Shown piece after piece: positions 26,586 through 35,872 of a stretch of DNA of 64,000 bases (the stretch's first letter is position 1; each line of letters starts with the position of its first letter). Under the pieces are notes generated by a model. The model was not told the DNA's origin, ran no database searches, and saw only the letters and a program-made list of their open reading frames with translations. The stretch comes from an uncultured Aurantimonas sp. (GTDB lineage: Bacteria; Pseudomonadota; Alphaproteobacteria; Rhizobiales; Rhizobiaceae), in NCBI GenBank assembly GCA_947488615.1, contig CANKZU010000013.1, forward strand, positions 1 through 64,000, written 5' to 3'. The position numbers and the translations under genes were made by a program.

Positions 26586-27583
26586 CCACGGTCGACGCCG
26601 CGCGGCCGGGCCTTGCCGCCCGCCTTCTGAATACCGGCGCGCATCAAAAGCTGCTGGCCTTCGCAAGTCTGGTTCTGCTCCTCATCGGCTTTTCGCTCGC
26701 CTCGCCGAATTTCATGCAGATGACCAACATCATTGCCATCCTGCAGGCGACCTCGGTCAACGGCGTTCTGGCGGTCGGAGTCACGCTGGTCATCATCACC
26801 GGTGGCATCGATCTCTCCGTCGGTACGCTGATGACGTTTTGCGCCGTCATCGCCGGCGTGGTGCTGACCTATTGGGGCCTGCCGCTGCCGTTTGGCATCA
26901 TCGCCGCGATCGGCGCCGGTGCGCTCTGCGGACTCCTCTCCGGCACCTTCGTCGCCAAGATGAAGATTCCCCCCTTCATCGCCACGCTCGGCATGATGCT
27001 GATGCTGAAGGGGCTTTCCCTGGTGATCTCGGGGACCCGGCCGATCTATTTCAACGATACGCCGGGCTTCACCGAAATCTCCCGCGGTTCGCTGATCGGC
27101 GACCTTATTCCCGCTCTTCCGATCCCGAACGGTGTGCTGATCCTGTTCCTGACCGCCTTCTCCGTCAGCTACATACTGGAGCGGACGGTTCTCGGCCGCT
27201 ACACCTTCGCGCTCGGCTCGAACGAGGAGTCGGTTCGACTGTCGGGCGTCAACACCGATGCCTGGAAGATGGCGATCTATGCACTTTCCGGCGCTATCTG
27301 CGGCATCGCCGGGCTGCTCATCGCTTCGCGTCTCAACTCGGCCCAGCCGGCGCTCGGCCTCGGCTACGAACTGGAGGCGATCGCCGCCGTCGTGATCGGC
27401 GGCACGTCGCTCTCGGGTGGGCGCGGTACCATCCTCGGCACGCTGATCGGCGCGCTGATCATGGCCGTCCTCACCAACGGCCTGCGCATCCTGTCGGTGG
27501 CGCAGGAATGGCAGACGGTGGTCACCGGCGCGATCATCATCCTGGCGGTCTATGCCGACATGATGCGTCGTCGGCGGATATAG
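26582..27583 (+). CDS. Sugar ABC transporter permease (RbsC-type)
   Basis: A 333-residue inner-membrane permease with about 8-10 hydrophobic segments. Family blocks include [63 protein letters not shown] (the ATPase-coupling loop) and [21 protein letters not shown] single gene probably gives a homodimer. Its start codon overlaps the stop of the ATPase gene. It is followed 80 bases later by the binding-protein gene. Confidence 0.95.
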   Translation: MTTVDAARPGLAARLLNTGAHQKLLAFASLVLLLIGFSLASPNFMQMTNIIAILQATSVNGVLAVGVTLVIITGGIDLSVGTLMTFCAVIAGVVLTYWGLPLPFGIIAAIGAGALCGLLSGTFVAKMKIPPFIATLGMMLMLKGLSLVISGTRPIYFNDTPGFTEISRGSLIGDLIPALPIPNGVLILFLTAFSVSYILERTVLGRYTFALGSNEESVRLSGVNTDAWKMAIYALSGAICGIAGLLIASRLNSAQPALGLGYELEAIAAVVIGGTSLSGGRGTILGTLIGALIMAVLTNGLRILSVAQEWQTVVTGAIIILAVYADMMRRRRI

Positions 27584-27663
27584 CGAAGTCGACAACAACC
27601 AAGAGGGCGAACCGCGCCCCGACAACATCACCCAGCAAGCAAACGCAACCCGGAGGAAAAATC

Positions 27664-28611
27664 ATGTTCACCAGACGAGTCATTCTCGGCGCGATCAGCG
27701 CTGCTGCCCTCTTAGCCGCAGGCGGAGCAGCCACGGCGCAGGAAAAGATGTATGTGCCGCTCATCTCGAAGGGCTTCCAGCACCAGTTCTGGCAGGCGGT
27801 CAAGGCCGGCGCCGACAAGGCGGCCGAAGAGCTTGGCGTCGAGGTCAGCTTCGAGGGGCCGGACAACGAAACCATGGTCGACCGCCAGATCGACATGCTG
27901 TCGGCGTCGCTGGCAAAGAAGCCGGACGCGATCGGCTTTGCGGCACTCGACAGCCAGGCCGCGATTCCGCTCCTGCAACAGGCGAAGGATGCCGGCATTC
28001 CCGTCATCGCGTTCGACTCCGGCGTCGACAGCGACATTCCGATGGCGACCGCATCGACCGACAACGTCGCCGCCGCGGCCCTCGCGGCCGACAAGATGGC
28101 GGAGCTGATCGGCGGCAAGGGCAAGGTCGCCGTCGTCGCGCACGATCAGACCAGCCGCACCGGTATCGACCGCGTCGAGGGCTTCAGCAACCGGATCAAG
28201 GAGGCGCATCCCGACATCGAGATCGTCGACGTCCAGTACGGTGGCGGCGACCAGCTCGAGTCGACCGAGATCACCAAGGCGATGCTGCAGGCCAATCCCG
28301 ACCTCGCCGGCATCTTCGGCGCCAATGAGGGCTCGGCCATCGGGGTTCTCAACGGCAAGCGCGAAATGGGCCGTGACGAGGTCGTGGTGATCGGGTACGA
28401 TTCCGGCGCGGCTCAGAAAGAGGCCGTGCGCGACGGATCGATGGCGGGTGCGATTACCCAGAATCCGGTCGGCATCGGCTACGAGACGGTGAAGGCGGCC
28501 GTCGCCGCCGCCAAGGGCGAGACGGTCGAGAAGAATATCGACACCGGCTTCTTCTACTATGACAAGGCGACCATCGACGATCCGGAGTTCGCGGCGGTTC
28601 TCTACGACTAA
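27664..28611 (+). CDS. Periplasmic sugar-binding protein (RbsB-type)
   Basis: A 315-residue periplasmic binding protein with a signal peptide (twin-Arg-like FTRRVILGAISAAALLAAG; cleavage after ATA near 26). The mature fold is class B ribose/galactose type: ISKGFQHQFWQAVKAGADKA, VIAFDSGVDSDIPMA, DQTSRTGIDRVEGF and NEGSAIGV. AGGAGG-like sequence precedes the ATG at 27664; the frame is open upstream only by chance. The ligand is inferred, from the enzymes, to be L-fucose or a related sugar. Confidence 0.95.
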   Translation: MFTRRVILGAISAAALLAAGGAATAQEKMYVPLISKGFQHQFWQAVKAGADKAAEELGVEVSFEGPDNETMVDRQIDMLSASLAKKPDAIGFAALDSQAAIPLLQQAKDAGIPVIAFDSGVDSDIPMATASTDNVAAAALAADKMAELIGGKGKVAVVAHDQTSRTGIDRVEGFSNRIKEAHPDIEIVDVQYGGGDQLESTEITKAMLQANPDLAGIFGANEGSAIGVLNGKREMGRDEVVVIGYDSGAAQKEAVRDGSMAGAITQNPVGIGYETVKAAVAAAKGETVEKNIDTGFFYYDKATIDDPEFAAVLYD

Positions 28612-28624
28612 GTCCAACGCCAAG

Positions 28625-28658
28625 CCGCTCCGCGAGGCCGTGCGTCCTTGCGGAGCGG
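28625..28658 (+). terminator. Hairpin after the sugar ABC operon
   Basis: A perfect 9-bp stem CCGCTCCGC / GCGGAGCGG with a 16-base loop lies 13 bases after the binding-protein stop codon. There is no T-run, so it is either a Rho-assisted terminator or an mRNA 3'-end stabiliser. It also lies at the 3' end of the convergent DUF1810 gene. Confidence 0.45.
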
Positions 28659-28696
28659 TGAAGCATAACACCGAAACCGACTCGCGCCGTCGCGAC

Positions 28697-29140
28697 CTAT
28701 GCCCCGGCCGCCGCCAACCGCGCCAGCGTCTTTTCGTCCATCCTTCCATCGCAATAGCGTTCGAGCGCCAGGACGAACGGACTTTCCTCCGCTTGCGCGG
28801 CCTGTGCGAACAGGGTCATGGAGGAGCAGAATTTCATGTCGTCCGGTGAGCCGAAGATGGCGTTGAGGGTCCGGTCCAGCACTGCGAGCACCGTTCGCGT
28901 GCAAAGGACCAGCCGTGGTCCGAGGACAGGATCGGCCAGATAGGCGCGTGCCTCGTCGAGCGAGCCGATGCCGTAGAATTCAGCCATCGACGAACGTCCC
29001 AGGCCGCGCAATTGCGGGAAGATGAACCACATCCAGTGGCCGCGCTTTTGACCGGCCCTCAGTTCGTCGACGACAGTGTCGAAGACCGGCGCCTGAGCCC
29101 TTACGAAGCGCCCGAGATCGAAGGGGTCGGCGGCTTCCAC
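28697..29140 (-). CDS. DUF1810 domain protein
   Basis: A 147-residue protein with the DUF1810 signature: RFVRAQAPVFDTVVDELRAG, KRGHWMWFIFPQLRGLGRSS, EARAYLADPVLGPRL and FGSPDDMKFCSSMTLF. It has no signal peptide. The biochemical role is not established; plant and bacterial members are often labelled calpastatin-like without good evidence. It is convergent with the sugar operon and divergent from the EF-G-like gene. Confidence 0.9.
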   Translation of the reverse strand: MEAADPFDLGRFVRAQAPVFDTVVDELRAGQKRGHWMWFIFPQLRGLGRSSMAEFYGIGSLDEARAYLADPVLGPRLVLCTRTVLAVLDRTLNAIFGSPDDMKFCSSMTLFAQAAQAEESPFVLALERYCDGRMDEKTLARLAAAGA

Positions 29141-29333
29141 GGCGTTGCTCCCTGGTTCGGCGCCCGCAATGTCTCATCAATGAACGCTTTGAGAAAGAAC
29201 CGCTCAGGGGTGTGCTTTTCACCGACAAGATCGACGGCGGCTCCGTTTTGCGACATTCTGCCTAGAACTCGCCGCGGTCGCCCCGACGCGGGGCGCCCGA
29301 ACGCCGCGAGTGCGACGCGGAAAGGAGCCGATC

Positions 29334-31304
29334 ATGCGGTGCTTCACGGTTCTCGGTCCGGCTGGTGCCGGGAAAACCACACTCGTCAATCGGCTCGCGG
29401 GGTCCCAAGCCTCGGGCGAGCGCCTCGAGACCCGTGACGGTCTCGGCATTGTCAGCTTCGGCTTCATGGACGAGCCTTGGTGCGCGATCGACTGCCCGGG
29501 GGACATCGAAACCCTGCCGCAAGCGCGCGCGGCCTTGTTGGCGAGCGATGCGGCGGTGATCGTCGTGTCACCCGATCCCGAAACCGCCGTGCTTACGGCG
29601 CCGTTCTTCCGGGCAGTCGAGGCATCGGGCACGCCCTGCCTTGTCTTCGTCAACCGGATCGATGAAACCCGCGTCCGACTGCGCGACGTCATTGCCGGGC
29701 TGCAGGACTATTGCGGTCATCCGATCGTGCTTCGCCAGATCCCGATCCGCGACGGCGAGAACGTCGTCGGTGCGGTGGATCTCGTCTCCGAGCGCGCCTG
29801 GCGCTACCAGGAGGGAGGGCCGTCCGCTCTGGTCGAGGTTCCCGAGAGTGCCGTGGCGCGTGAGCATGAGGCGCGGGCGGAACTGCTGGAGCACTTATCC
29901 GAGTTCGACGATTGGTTGCTCGAGGAGATCGTGGAGGATCGGGAACCGGCGACGGGCGCCCTCTATGCGATCTGCTGCCGGGCTCTGGCCGAGAACCGCG
30001 CGAACCCGGCGCTGATCGGTTCCGCCCTGCATGGTGCCGGCGTCGTCCGGCTGATGAAGCTACTGCGCCATGAGGCCCCTTCCGTTGATGTGCTGCGTCA
30101 GCGATTAACCGATGGATCGGAAGCGGGGGAGGCTGGTCCGATGGCCGTCACGTTTCACGCCCAGTACCGGAAGCATCTCGGCAAGGAGAAAATTCTTCGG
30201 GCGCTCGTCGAAGGGGTGAGCGCCGGGTCCTCGCTCGCCGGTGGAAATCTGGGGGCGCTCATGGAGGTCGGGACGGGCAAGCTGGCGCCGTCGCCGCTGC
30301 CCGCCGGCGGCATCGCCCTGGCGCTCAAGTCGGATCACCTTGCCGCTACAAGGCTGCTCTTCGCCGACCGGAGCGGCGATCCGCCCGCCTGGGCCTGCTC
30401 ACCCGATCCGATGTTCGTGCGCAGCCTGGCGCCAGAGAACGATCGCGACCAAGCGAAGCTTTCCCTGGCCCTTACCCGCATCGCCGAGGACGATCCGGGC
30501 TTGGCGGTGAGCCAGGAGGGGGCGACGGGCGCGCTTGTCGTGCATCTCCAGGGGCCGATGCACCTTCGCCGCGTTCTCGGCATGCTGGCCGAGGAATTCG
30601 GCGTGAAGGCCTCGGATCACGCGCCCGACGGCGTCTGGCGCGAAACGATCAGCCGACCGGCCAGCATCCACCATCGTCATCGCAAGCAGACCGGCGGCGC
30701 CGGGCAGTTCGCCGACGTCAAATTGACCGTGCGGCCAAACCGGCGGGGTGGCGGCTTCAGCTTCGACGAGACAGTGAAGGGCGGCGCCGTGCCGCGAAAC
30801 TACATCCCTTCGATCGAGGCGGGAGCACGGGACGCGCTGGCGTCGGGGCCGCTCGGGTTTCCCGTGGTCGACATCGCCGTGACGCTGACCGATGGGCAAT
30901 ACCATGCGGTGGACAGCTCGGACTTCGCCTTTCGCGCGGCGGGTCGAGCGGCGGTCGCGGAGGCGCTGGCGGAGGCGGCCCCGATGCTGCTGCAGCCGAT
31001 CCATGAGGTGGTGATCCACGCGCCCGCGCTTTATACCGGCGCGCTTGTCGCGATGATCTCGTCGCTGAAGGGGCGCGTGCTGGGCTTTGAACCGAATCCG
31101 GACGCACGCGGCTGGGACCTGCTGCGTGCGCGACTTCCCGCCGTCGCGCTGGAGGAACTGGGGCAGGCGCTCCGATCGGCGACCCAGGGCATCGGATGGT
31201 TCGAAAGCGCCTTCGACCACTATGAGGAGGTTTACGGTCGCGACGCCGACCGCGTCATTGCGGTGCACGGCGGCGCACGCGGCGAAAGGGTGGCCGCGAG
31301 GTAG
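29334..31304 (+). CDS. Elongation factor G-like protein (EF-G paralogue)
   Basis: A 656-residue translational-GTPase homologue, shorter than EF-G (about 690-700). The P-loop is GPAGAGKTTL. The G3 motif is changed to DCPGDIE in place of DTPGH, so the catalytic His is lost, and G4 is VNRID instead of NKxD. Domains III-V follow, with RASIHHRHRKQTGGAGQFADV-like sequence (EF-G-type R..H.KQ.GG.GQF), GGAVPRNYIPSIEAGARDA and FEPNP. Relatives are annotated EF-G-like or EF-G2 with unclear role. I use the ATG at 29334, after AGGAGCC. It stands alone between unrelated genes. Confidence 0.88.
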   Translation: MRCFTVLGPAGAGKTTLVNRLAGSQASGERLETRDGLGIVSFGFMDEPWCAIDCPGDIETLPQARAALLASDAAVIVVSPDPETAVLTAPFFRAVEASGTPCLVFVNRIDETRVRLRDVIAGLQDYCGHPIVLRQIPIRDGENVVGAVDLVSERAWRYQEGGPSALVEVPESAVAREHEARAELLEHLSEFDDWLLEEIVEDREPATGALYAICCRALAENRANPALIGSALHGAGVVRLMKLLRHEAPSVDVLRQRLTDGSEAGEAGPMAVTFHAQYRKHLGKEKILRALVEGVSAGSSLAGGNLGALMEVGTGKLAPSPLPAGGIALALKSDHLAATRLLFADRSGDPPAWACSPDPMFVRSLAPENDRDQAKLSLALTRIAEDDPGLAVSQEGATGALVVHLQGPMHLRRVLGMLAEEFGVKASDHAPDGVWRETISRPASIHHRHRKQTGGAGQFADVKLTVRPNRRGGGFSFDETVKGGAVPRNYIPSIEAGARDALASGPLGFPVVDIAVTLTDGQYHAVDSSDFAFRAAGRAAVAEALAEAAPMLLQPIHEVVIHAPALYTGALVAMISSLKGRVLGFEPNPDARGWDLLRARLPAVALEELGQALRSATQGIGWFESAFDHYEEVYGRDADRVIAVHGGARGERVAAR

Positions 31305-31642
31305 CAGTGTCGCCGCTGTCGGTCCAAGCCGATCGAGCCACGCCGCACGACACGCCCGACCGAACGCTGCGCCAAGCCGGTGCAATCCACTTGCTGCCGT
31401 ACCCGACGGAACGAAAACCTCCCGAGCCAACCAAAGCGCGAACACGGCTGGCTCTGGGGCGCGAACACCGGTATGCGCCGCGAAGGTTGCGACGGTCTTG
31501 CGTATGTCGCTGAGGTGATGGTCCCCAACGGCTTGCTTCCGCCATGTTGCACATGATGTTTGGCAACGGCCTGACAGGCAAGTTGGTTTAGCGGTAGTAA
31601 GTGATTGTTATTCCCGAAGAGCAGCGTCCGAAAGACGGAGGC
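31305..31642. other. Intergenic stretch between EF-G-like gene and tRNA-Glu
   Basis: I see no gene, terminator or repeat in these 338 bases. Open frames here are short and lack recognisable sequence. The stretch lies downstream of tRNA-Glu (minus strand), the side where integrating elements would insert, but no integrase or tRNA 3'-end duplication was noticed. Confidence 0.45.
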
Positions 31643-31718
31643 TGGTACGCCCAACGGGAATCGAACCCGTGTTTCCGCCGTGAAAGGGCGGCGTCCTAGA
31701 CCGCTAGACGATGGGCGC
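31643..31718 (-). tRNA. tRNA-Glu (anticodon TTC)
   Basis: A 76-base cloverleaf including encoded CCA. The acceptor stem is GCGCCCA / TGGGCGT (first pair a G-T wobble), the anticodon loop is CTTTCAC, and the T-arm contains GGTTCGATTCC. The D-arm region TCGTCTAGCGGTCTAGGA is typical of tRNA-Glu. Confidence 0.95.
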
Positions 31719-31886
31719 GGCGACGGGGTGTATACGGGGGTTCGTTGGGGATCGCAAGACGTCCGGACAGGGTTTTTCACACACAGGCGGTGAAGCATTT
31801 CAGCCAAGCACGAACACCCGCGCTTTTGCGCCGGACGACGACTTGAAATCCGACAGCGTTGCGTTGTCGGATAGGGTCACTCAGCT

Positions 31887-32915
31887 TCACTTGCGGCTAC
31901 GGCAGCGCCAATTCCAATCGCGTTTGGGGCCGACGTCGACGTGGATCGCCGCGGTGTGGCAGTAGGTGCCTACGCCGCCACGGCCCGGCAGCGACCGCAC
32001 AAACGCCGCGACGGCGAACCGGTCGACATCCGGCACGACGATGTCGGCCGCTTTGCAGCCCATGTGCTGCGAGCGGCGGGCGCCGTTGACGCGACGGTTA
32101 TGTTTTGGGCTGCGGTAGCCGGAGGTGACGACGATCTTCTTGCCGAAGCGACGCTCGACCGCCCGCAGGGTTCCGACCAATTTCGCGGGGAAGCAGTCTG
32201 TCTGGACGCTCTCGCGCTGGACGAGAAGCCCGTTAGGAGCAATCCGGGCAAGCCCCGTGAGCGAGGCGACCTGATAGCTGCCGCTGGCCTCTTCGAGGAT
32301 CTCCTCGTCGTCCGCTGACGCGCGCTGGCCGATCTCGAACAGCGAGGACGGATCGACCCCGGGCAGGGCATCGCCGCCGCCCGAGCTTGGGGCGCCGTCG
32401 CGTTGCAGAACGACCCGGCGGCTCTTGCCTTTTTCGGCGTTGGCGATCGGCGTGCGCGCTGCGGAGCGGGCAAAAAGCGACGCGAAGAGCGAGCGGTCCG
32501 CCTCGCGGCCGCCTTCGGCTGACGTCGTCCTGTCGCCTTCGCTGACGCTTCCGCCCGCGTAAGCGGCAATCGCCTTGTCGCCGGCGTCGAGCATGCGGGA
32601 GGAAGCAGGGGGAGGGGCTTCGGCCAAGCCTGCGGTCTTCGGTTCCTCGCTGATCGATGAAGCATCTGCCATGGCGCTGGCCGAAACCTCATCGTCGATG
32701 GCAGCCTGGTCGGTTTCGCTCTGCTGCCCGGCGGCCAAGATGTCCTCGGATGGCACCGTGCCGGCAAAGCCGAACGCTGTCGTATCGTCGAGCGCCGAAA
32801 CGCATGCGCCCACCAGCGGTAGGGTCGCGAGCACCGCCGCCGCCAGAATATGCCGCCGCAGCGGCCAGCGGCGCACGGTCCGGATATGCGTCGTCAAAAT
32901 TATCCACCCTCTCAA
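31887..32915 (-). CDS. Lipoprotein with C-terminal peptidase M15 / DUF882-type domain
   Basis: A 342-residue envelope protein. A lipoprotein signal ends LVGACVS (Cys near residue 38). Residues 40-220 are a low-complexity Ala/Ser/Asp-rich linker. The C-terminal 120 residues are a metallo-carboxypeptidase-like domain with VTSGYRSPKHNRRVNGARRS, QHMGCKAADI and HTAAIHVDVGPKRDW, preserving the His/Asp/His zinc ligands. Such YcbK/M15-like proteins act on peptidoglycan peptides. It is transcribed toward tRNA-Glu. Confidence 0.88.
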   Translation of the reverse strand: MRGWIILTTHIRTVRRWPLRRHILAAAVLATLPLVGACVSALDDTTAFGFAGTVPSEDILAAGQQSETDQAAIDDEVSASAMADASSISEEPKTAGLAEAPPPASSRMLDAGDKAIAAYAGGSVSEGDRTTSAEGGREADRSLFASLFARSAARTPIANAEKGKSRRVVLQRDGAPSSGGGDALPGVDPSSLFEIGQRASADDEEILEEASGSYQVASLTGLARIAPNGLLVQRESVQTDCFPAKLVGTLRAVERRFGKKIVVTSGYRSPKHNRRVNGARRSQHMGCKAADIVVPDVDRFAVAAFVRSLPGRGGVGTYCHTAAIHVDVGPKRDWNWRCRSRK

Positions 32916-33123
32916 TGGCGGGCCCTATGGTCCGCCTTTTCGAGCCACCGCCGAGGCGGCAGACGTCGCAAGCTTCGTCGTTACATCCCCCGCCGACTGC
33001 CTGCATCAGGACAATCGGCATCGAAGCCTGGCTACTAAAACCTATTTCGGCGCATATGGCCAGAATGCGGCAGCACGATGATCGCCGACGGCCCGTGGCC
33101 GCCGACGTCAGCTCGGGGCAATT

Positions 33124-33564
33124 CTACCAGCTGCCGGTGTTCGGCATCGAGGCCCACGGCTCGGCCGCCGCCTTGGCTCCGCCCTTTTGAAGAAGTTCGA
33201 AGGAAATATCGTCGGGGGATTTGATGAACGCCATGTAGCCGTCGCGCGGCGGCCGGTTGATCGTCACGCCCTTGTCCATCAGGTCTTGGCAGGTCGCGTA
33301 AATATCATGGACCTCGAAGGCGAGATGGCCGAAATTGCGCCCGCCGTCGTAGCTCTCCGGGTCCCAATTATAGGTCAGTTCCATCAGTGGGGCCTTGGTT
33401 TCCCTGGCGCCGGGAAGGTCGTCGGGAGCCGCGAGGAAAATCAGCGTGAACCGTCCCTTTTCATTCTCGACGCGACGCGTCTCCACGAGCCCCAGCTTGT
33501 TGCAGTAGAAATCGAGCGACTGGTCGACGTCGCTGACGCGGACCATCGTGTGCAGATAGCGCAT
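33124..33564 (-). CDS. gloA: Lactoylglutathione lyase (glyoxalase I)
   Basis: A 146-residue vicinal-oxygen-chelate enzyme that converts the methylglyoxal-glutathione hemithioacetal to S-lactoylglutathione. Metal ligands are in place: His5/6 in MRYLHTMVRV, Glu in PLMELTYNWD, His in NFGHLAFEV and Glu in DDISFELLQKG. Asn-Trp-Asp and the GARETKAPLMELT block are typical of the bacterial nickel-type enzyme. The length fits the alphaproteobacterial form. It stands alone. Confidence 0.95.
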   Translation of the reverse strand: MRYLHTMVRVSDVDQSLDFYCNKLGLVETRRVENEKGRFTLIFLAAPDDLPGARETKAPLMELTYNWDPESYDGGRNFGHLAFEVHDIYATCQDLMDKGVTINRPPRDGYMAFIKSPDDISFELLQKGGAKAAAEPWASMPNTGSW

Positions 33565-33921
33565 GGGGATGTCTCCATTGATGAGGTGGGAGAGACGTTA
33601 GGGCGCGGTTCCCAACGGCCAACCCCCAGCCGCCGACAAAGCGATCGTGGCGGCAAACCTCGTTTCCAGACCGGCAACTCATGGCGCAAGCCCGGCGCCA
33701 TACCGCCCGGCGAACGCTGGGATTCGATCGGGCATGGCCGCGCGAAGACGGGAGGAGACGTCACTTTCACCAGAACTTGCAAAACCACCAAGATCGCCGA
33801 AACCTGTGTGCAAGAGGACGCATTTTCGCACAAATGCCGTAGTTGCTCTTGCTCGAAACCGGAGGGTTAATGCTATGCTTAACTGTGCCGATTCGGTTGG
33901 CGTAAGAAGCGGGACCCCCGA
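33565..33921. other. Leader region upstream of the cold-shock gene and gloA
   Basis: A 357-base divergent intergenic region. It should hold the gloA promoter and a long 5' leader for the cold-shock gene, as is common for that family. TTAATGCTATGCTTAACT at about 33867-33885 resembles a -10 area. I see no gene or strong structure. Confidence 0.35.
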
Positions 33922-34500
33922 ATGCCGGAGAGAACCTCTGCAGACGTGCATGGCGAGGGCGAATCATCGGACGGCAGCGACGTCCAACTGACCGTTGTGT
34001 CCGGCCATATCAAATGGTTCGACGTGGCCAAGGGGTTCGGATTCATCGTTCCCGATGATCAGGGTGCCGACATCCTGTTGCATGTGACCTGTCTTCGCCG
34101 CGACGGCTACACGACTGCCATCGAGGGAGCGCGTCTCGTCTGCGAAGTGCAAAAAGGCGAGCGTGGCCTTCAGGCATTTCGCATCCTTTCCATGGATCAA
34201 TCGACGGCTGTTCATCCGTCGCAGTTGCCGCCGTCGCGCACCCACGTCACTGTGGTGCCGAGCAGCGATCTTGTCCGCGCGGTGGTGAAATGGTTTAATC
34301 GCACCAAGGGCTACGGGTTCCTGACCCAGGGCGAGGGGACGGAGGATATTTTCATCCACATGGAAACCCTGCGCCGCTATGGTATGATGGAGCTGCGCCC
34401 CGGACAGGAGGTGCTGGTGCGGTTCGGCGACGGCGCGAAGGGTCTGATGGCCGCCGAAATCCATCCTGGGACCGGACCCGTCCAGCCATCATCCCACTGA
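33922..34500 (+). CDS. Double cold-shock domain protein
   Basis: A 192-residue nucleic-acid-binding protein with two cold-shock domains: CSD1 (about 24-90) with [19 protein letters not shown] and ILLHV, and CSD2 (about 115-182) with [20 protein letters not shown] and DIFIHME. CSD2 keeps the RNP1/RNP2 aromatic residues better than CSD1. The two are joined by a short Pro/Ser linker. Such tandem CSD proteins are common in Hyphomicrobiales and are thought to act as RNA chaperones. The DUF192 gene follows 16 bases later and is likely cotranscribed. Confidence 0.93.
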   Translation: MPERTSADVHGEGESSDGSDVQLTVVSGHIKWFDVAKGFGFIVPDDQGADILLHVTCLRRDGYTTAIEGARLVCEVQKGERGLQAFRILSMDQSTAVHPSQLPPSRTHVTVVPSSDLVRAVVKWFNRTKGYGFLTQGEGTEDIFIHMETLRRYGMMELRPGQEVLVRFGDGAKGLMAAEIHPGTGPVQPSSH

Positions 34501-34516
34501 CCGCGGGGTCTCGGCC

Positions 34517-34981
34517 ATGATGTTTCGCAAACCATTCATTGTGTCGGGATTCGCGGTCTTCGCTTTCCTGGCAACGGCCTATTTCGCCCTGGCGGGGGAC
34601 GACTTGTCGTCCGCGACGCTGGTCACCGGCTCTGGCGAGCATGAGATTGCTGTCGAGCTCGCGCTGACACCAAATGACCGCGAAGTCGGCCTGATGAATC
34701 GCGAGTCCATGCCGGCGGGCCAAGGCATGCTGTTCTCCTTCGATCCGGTTCGGCCGGTGACCATGTGGATGAAGAACACGCTCATCCCCCTCGATATGCT
34801 GTTCCTCGACGAGGCTGGCGCGGTCACCCATATCAAGACGAACGCACAACCCTTGTCGCTCGATCTGATTCCCTCTGGCGGACCGGTCAAATACGTATTG
34901 GAATTGAACGGTGGGGAGGCGGCGCGTTACGGCGCGCGAGTCGGGGACCGGCTCAAGCACGAGATCATACCGGCATCGTGA
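34517..34981 (+). CDS. Exported DUF192 protein
   Basis: A 154-residue protein with an N-terminal signal or anchor (FVVSGF-like hydrophobic run, cleaved or held near ALAGDD) and a DUF192 domain: ELALTPNDREVGLMNRESMP, GQGMLFSFDPVRPVTMWMKN and TLIPLDMLFLDEAG. The domain is widespread in bacteria and archaea with unknown function. It follows the double cold-shock gene closely, an arrangement I believe is common in this group. Confidence 0.92.
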   Translation: MMFRKPFIVSGFAVFAFLATAYFALAGDDLSSATLVTGSGEHEIAVELALTPNDREVGLMNRESMPAGQGMLFSFDPVRPVTMWMKNTLIPLDMLFLDEAGAVTHIKTNAQPLSLDLIPSGGPVKYVLELNGGEAARYGARVGDRLKHEIIPAS

Positions 34982-35174
34982 CCGAATGATGGGCTCGCGG
35001 CGCATTCAAGGGATGAATTCACGCGCGGGACGGCGGCCGCGGTGGCCGAATATGAGGGTTTTGACGTCCGTCGTCGGCGGCGGCGAACGCTGCGCGCGCA
35101 GCTATGCCACGCATTGGCCTTGACTTCGGCGGGCAAGCCCTGCAAACCCCCGTCCACAGGCGGATCATGGCATC

Positions 35175-35251
<77 letters not shown>

Positions 35252-35303
35252 TCACGATCCGTCCGTACTTCGACGCGAATCCCGCGCTCCCGACGAGGCC
35301 ACG

Positions 35304-35609
35304 ATGGTTGCGAGAATCTACCGTCCCTCCCGAACTGCCATGCAGTCCGGCAAGGCCAAGACCCGCGACTGGGTCCTCGTCTATGAGCCGGAGGAGCCTA
35401 AGCGCATCGAGCCGCTGATGGGCTATACGTCATCGGGCGACATGAATTCCCAGCTTCGGCTCTCCTTCGCCACGAAAGAGCTGGCGATCGAATATGCCGA
35501 GCGCAACGATATTCCGTTCCGGGTCGAAGAACCCCACCTCGCAAAGCGCTCCAAAGTGGCTTATGCGGACAACTTCCGGTACGACCGAAATCAGCCTTGG
35601 ACTCATTGA
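35304..35609 (+). CDS. NDUFS4-like NADH:ubiquinone oxidoreductase accessory subunit
   Basis: A 101-residue protein of the ETC complex I conserved-region family, the bacterial form of the 18-kDa NDUFS4 subunit found in alphaproteobacterial complex I. Typical segments are ARIYRPSRTAMQSGKAKTRD, WVLVYEPEEP, LMGYTSSGDMNSQLRLSF and ATKELAIEYAERNDIPFRV. The start is the ATG at 35304; the open frame upstream runs through tRNA-Pro and is not coding. The gene lies between tRNA-Pro and tRNA-Arg. Confidence 0.94.
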   Translation: MVARIYRPSRTAMQSGKAKTRDWVLVYEPEEPKRIEPLMGYTSSGDMNSQLRLSFATKELAIEYAERNDIPFRVEEPHLAKRSKVAYADNFRYDRNQPWTH

Positions 35610-35666
35610 CGCACTGGCGTTCGGGATTGGGGCATCGCTCGGTTTGCATGACCTTTCGGTCACGCC

Positions 35667-35742
35667 GGCCCCGTAGCTCAGTGGATAGAGCACCGGCCTT
35701 CTAAGCCGATGGTCGCAGGTTCGAATCCTGCCGGGGTCACCA
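35667..35742 (+). tRNA. tRNA-Arg (anticodon TCT)
   Basis: A 76-base cloverleaf including CCA. The acceptor is GGCCCCG / CGGGGTC with one G-T pair, the D-arm GCTCAGTGGATAGAGC, the anticodon stem-loop CGGCCTTCTAAGCCG, and the T-arm contains GGTTCGAATCC. Confidence 0.95.
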
Positions 35743-35872
35743 TCATCATCCTTGTCCGACCCGGAGACACGGTAACAGAGCGTACCTAAGAGATGGGTGA
35801 CAGTTTCGGCCCGGAGGTGCTGCGTGATTGCGCTCGGGCGGTCTTTCGCGCGACTCCACCGCGAGGGATGTC

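Noticed and set aside
26548..27663. Apparent fusion of a 372-residue N-terminal part to the sugar-binding protein
   Set aside because: The upstream part is the shadow of the permease gene. A signal peptide and a ribosome-binding site define the start at 27664.
31305..31718. Prophage or island at tRNA-Glu
   Set aside because: No integrase, no duplicated tRNA 3' end and no foreign gene lie beside this tRNA.
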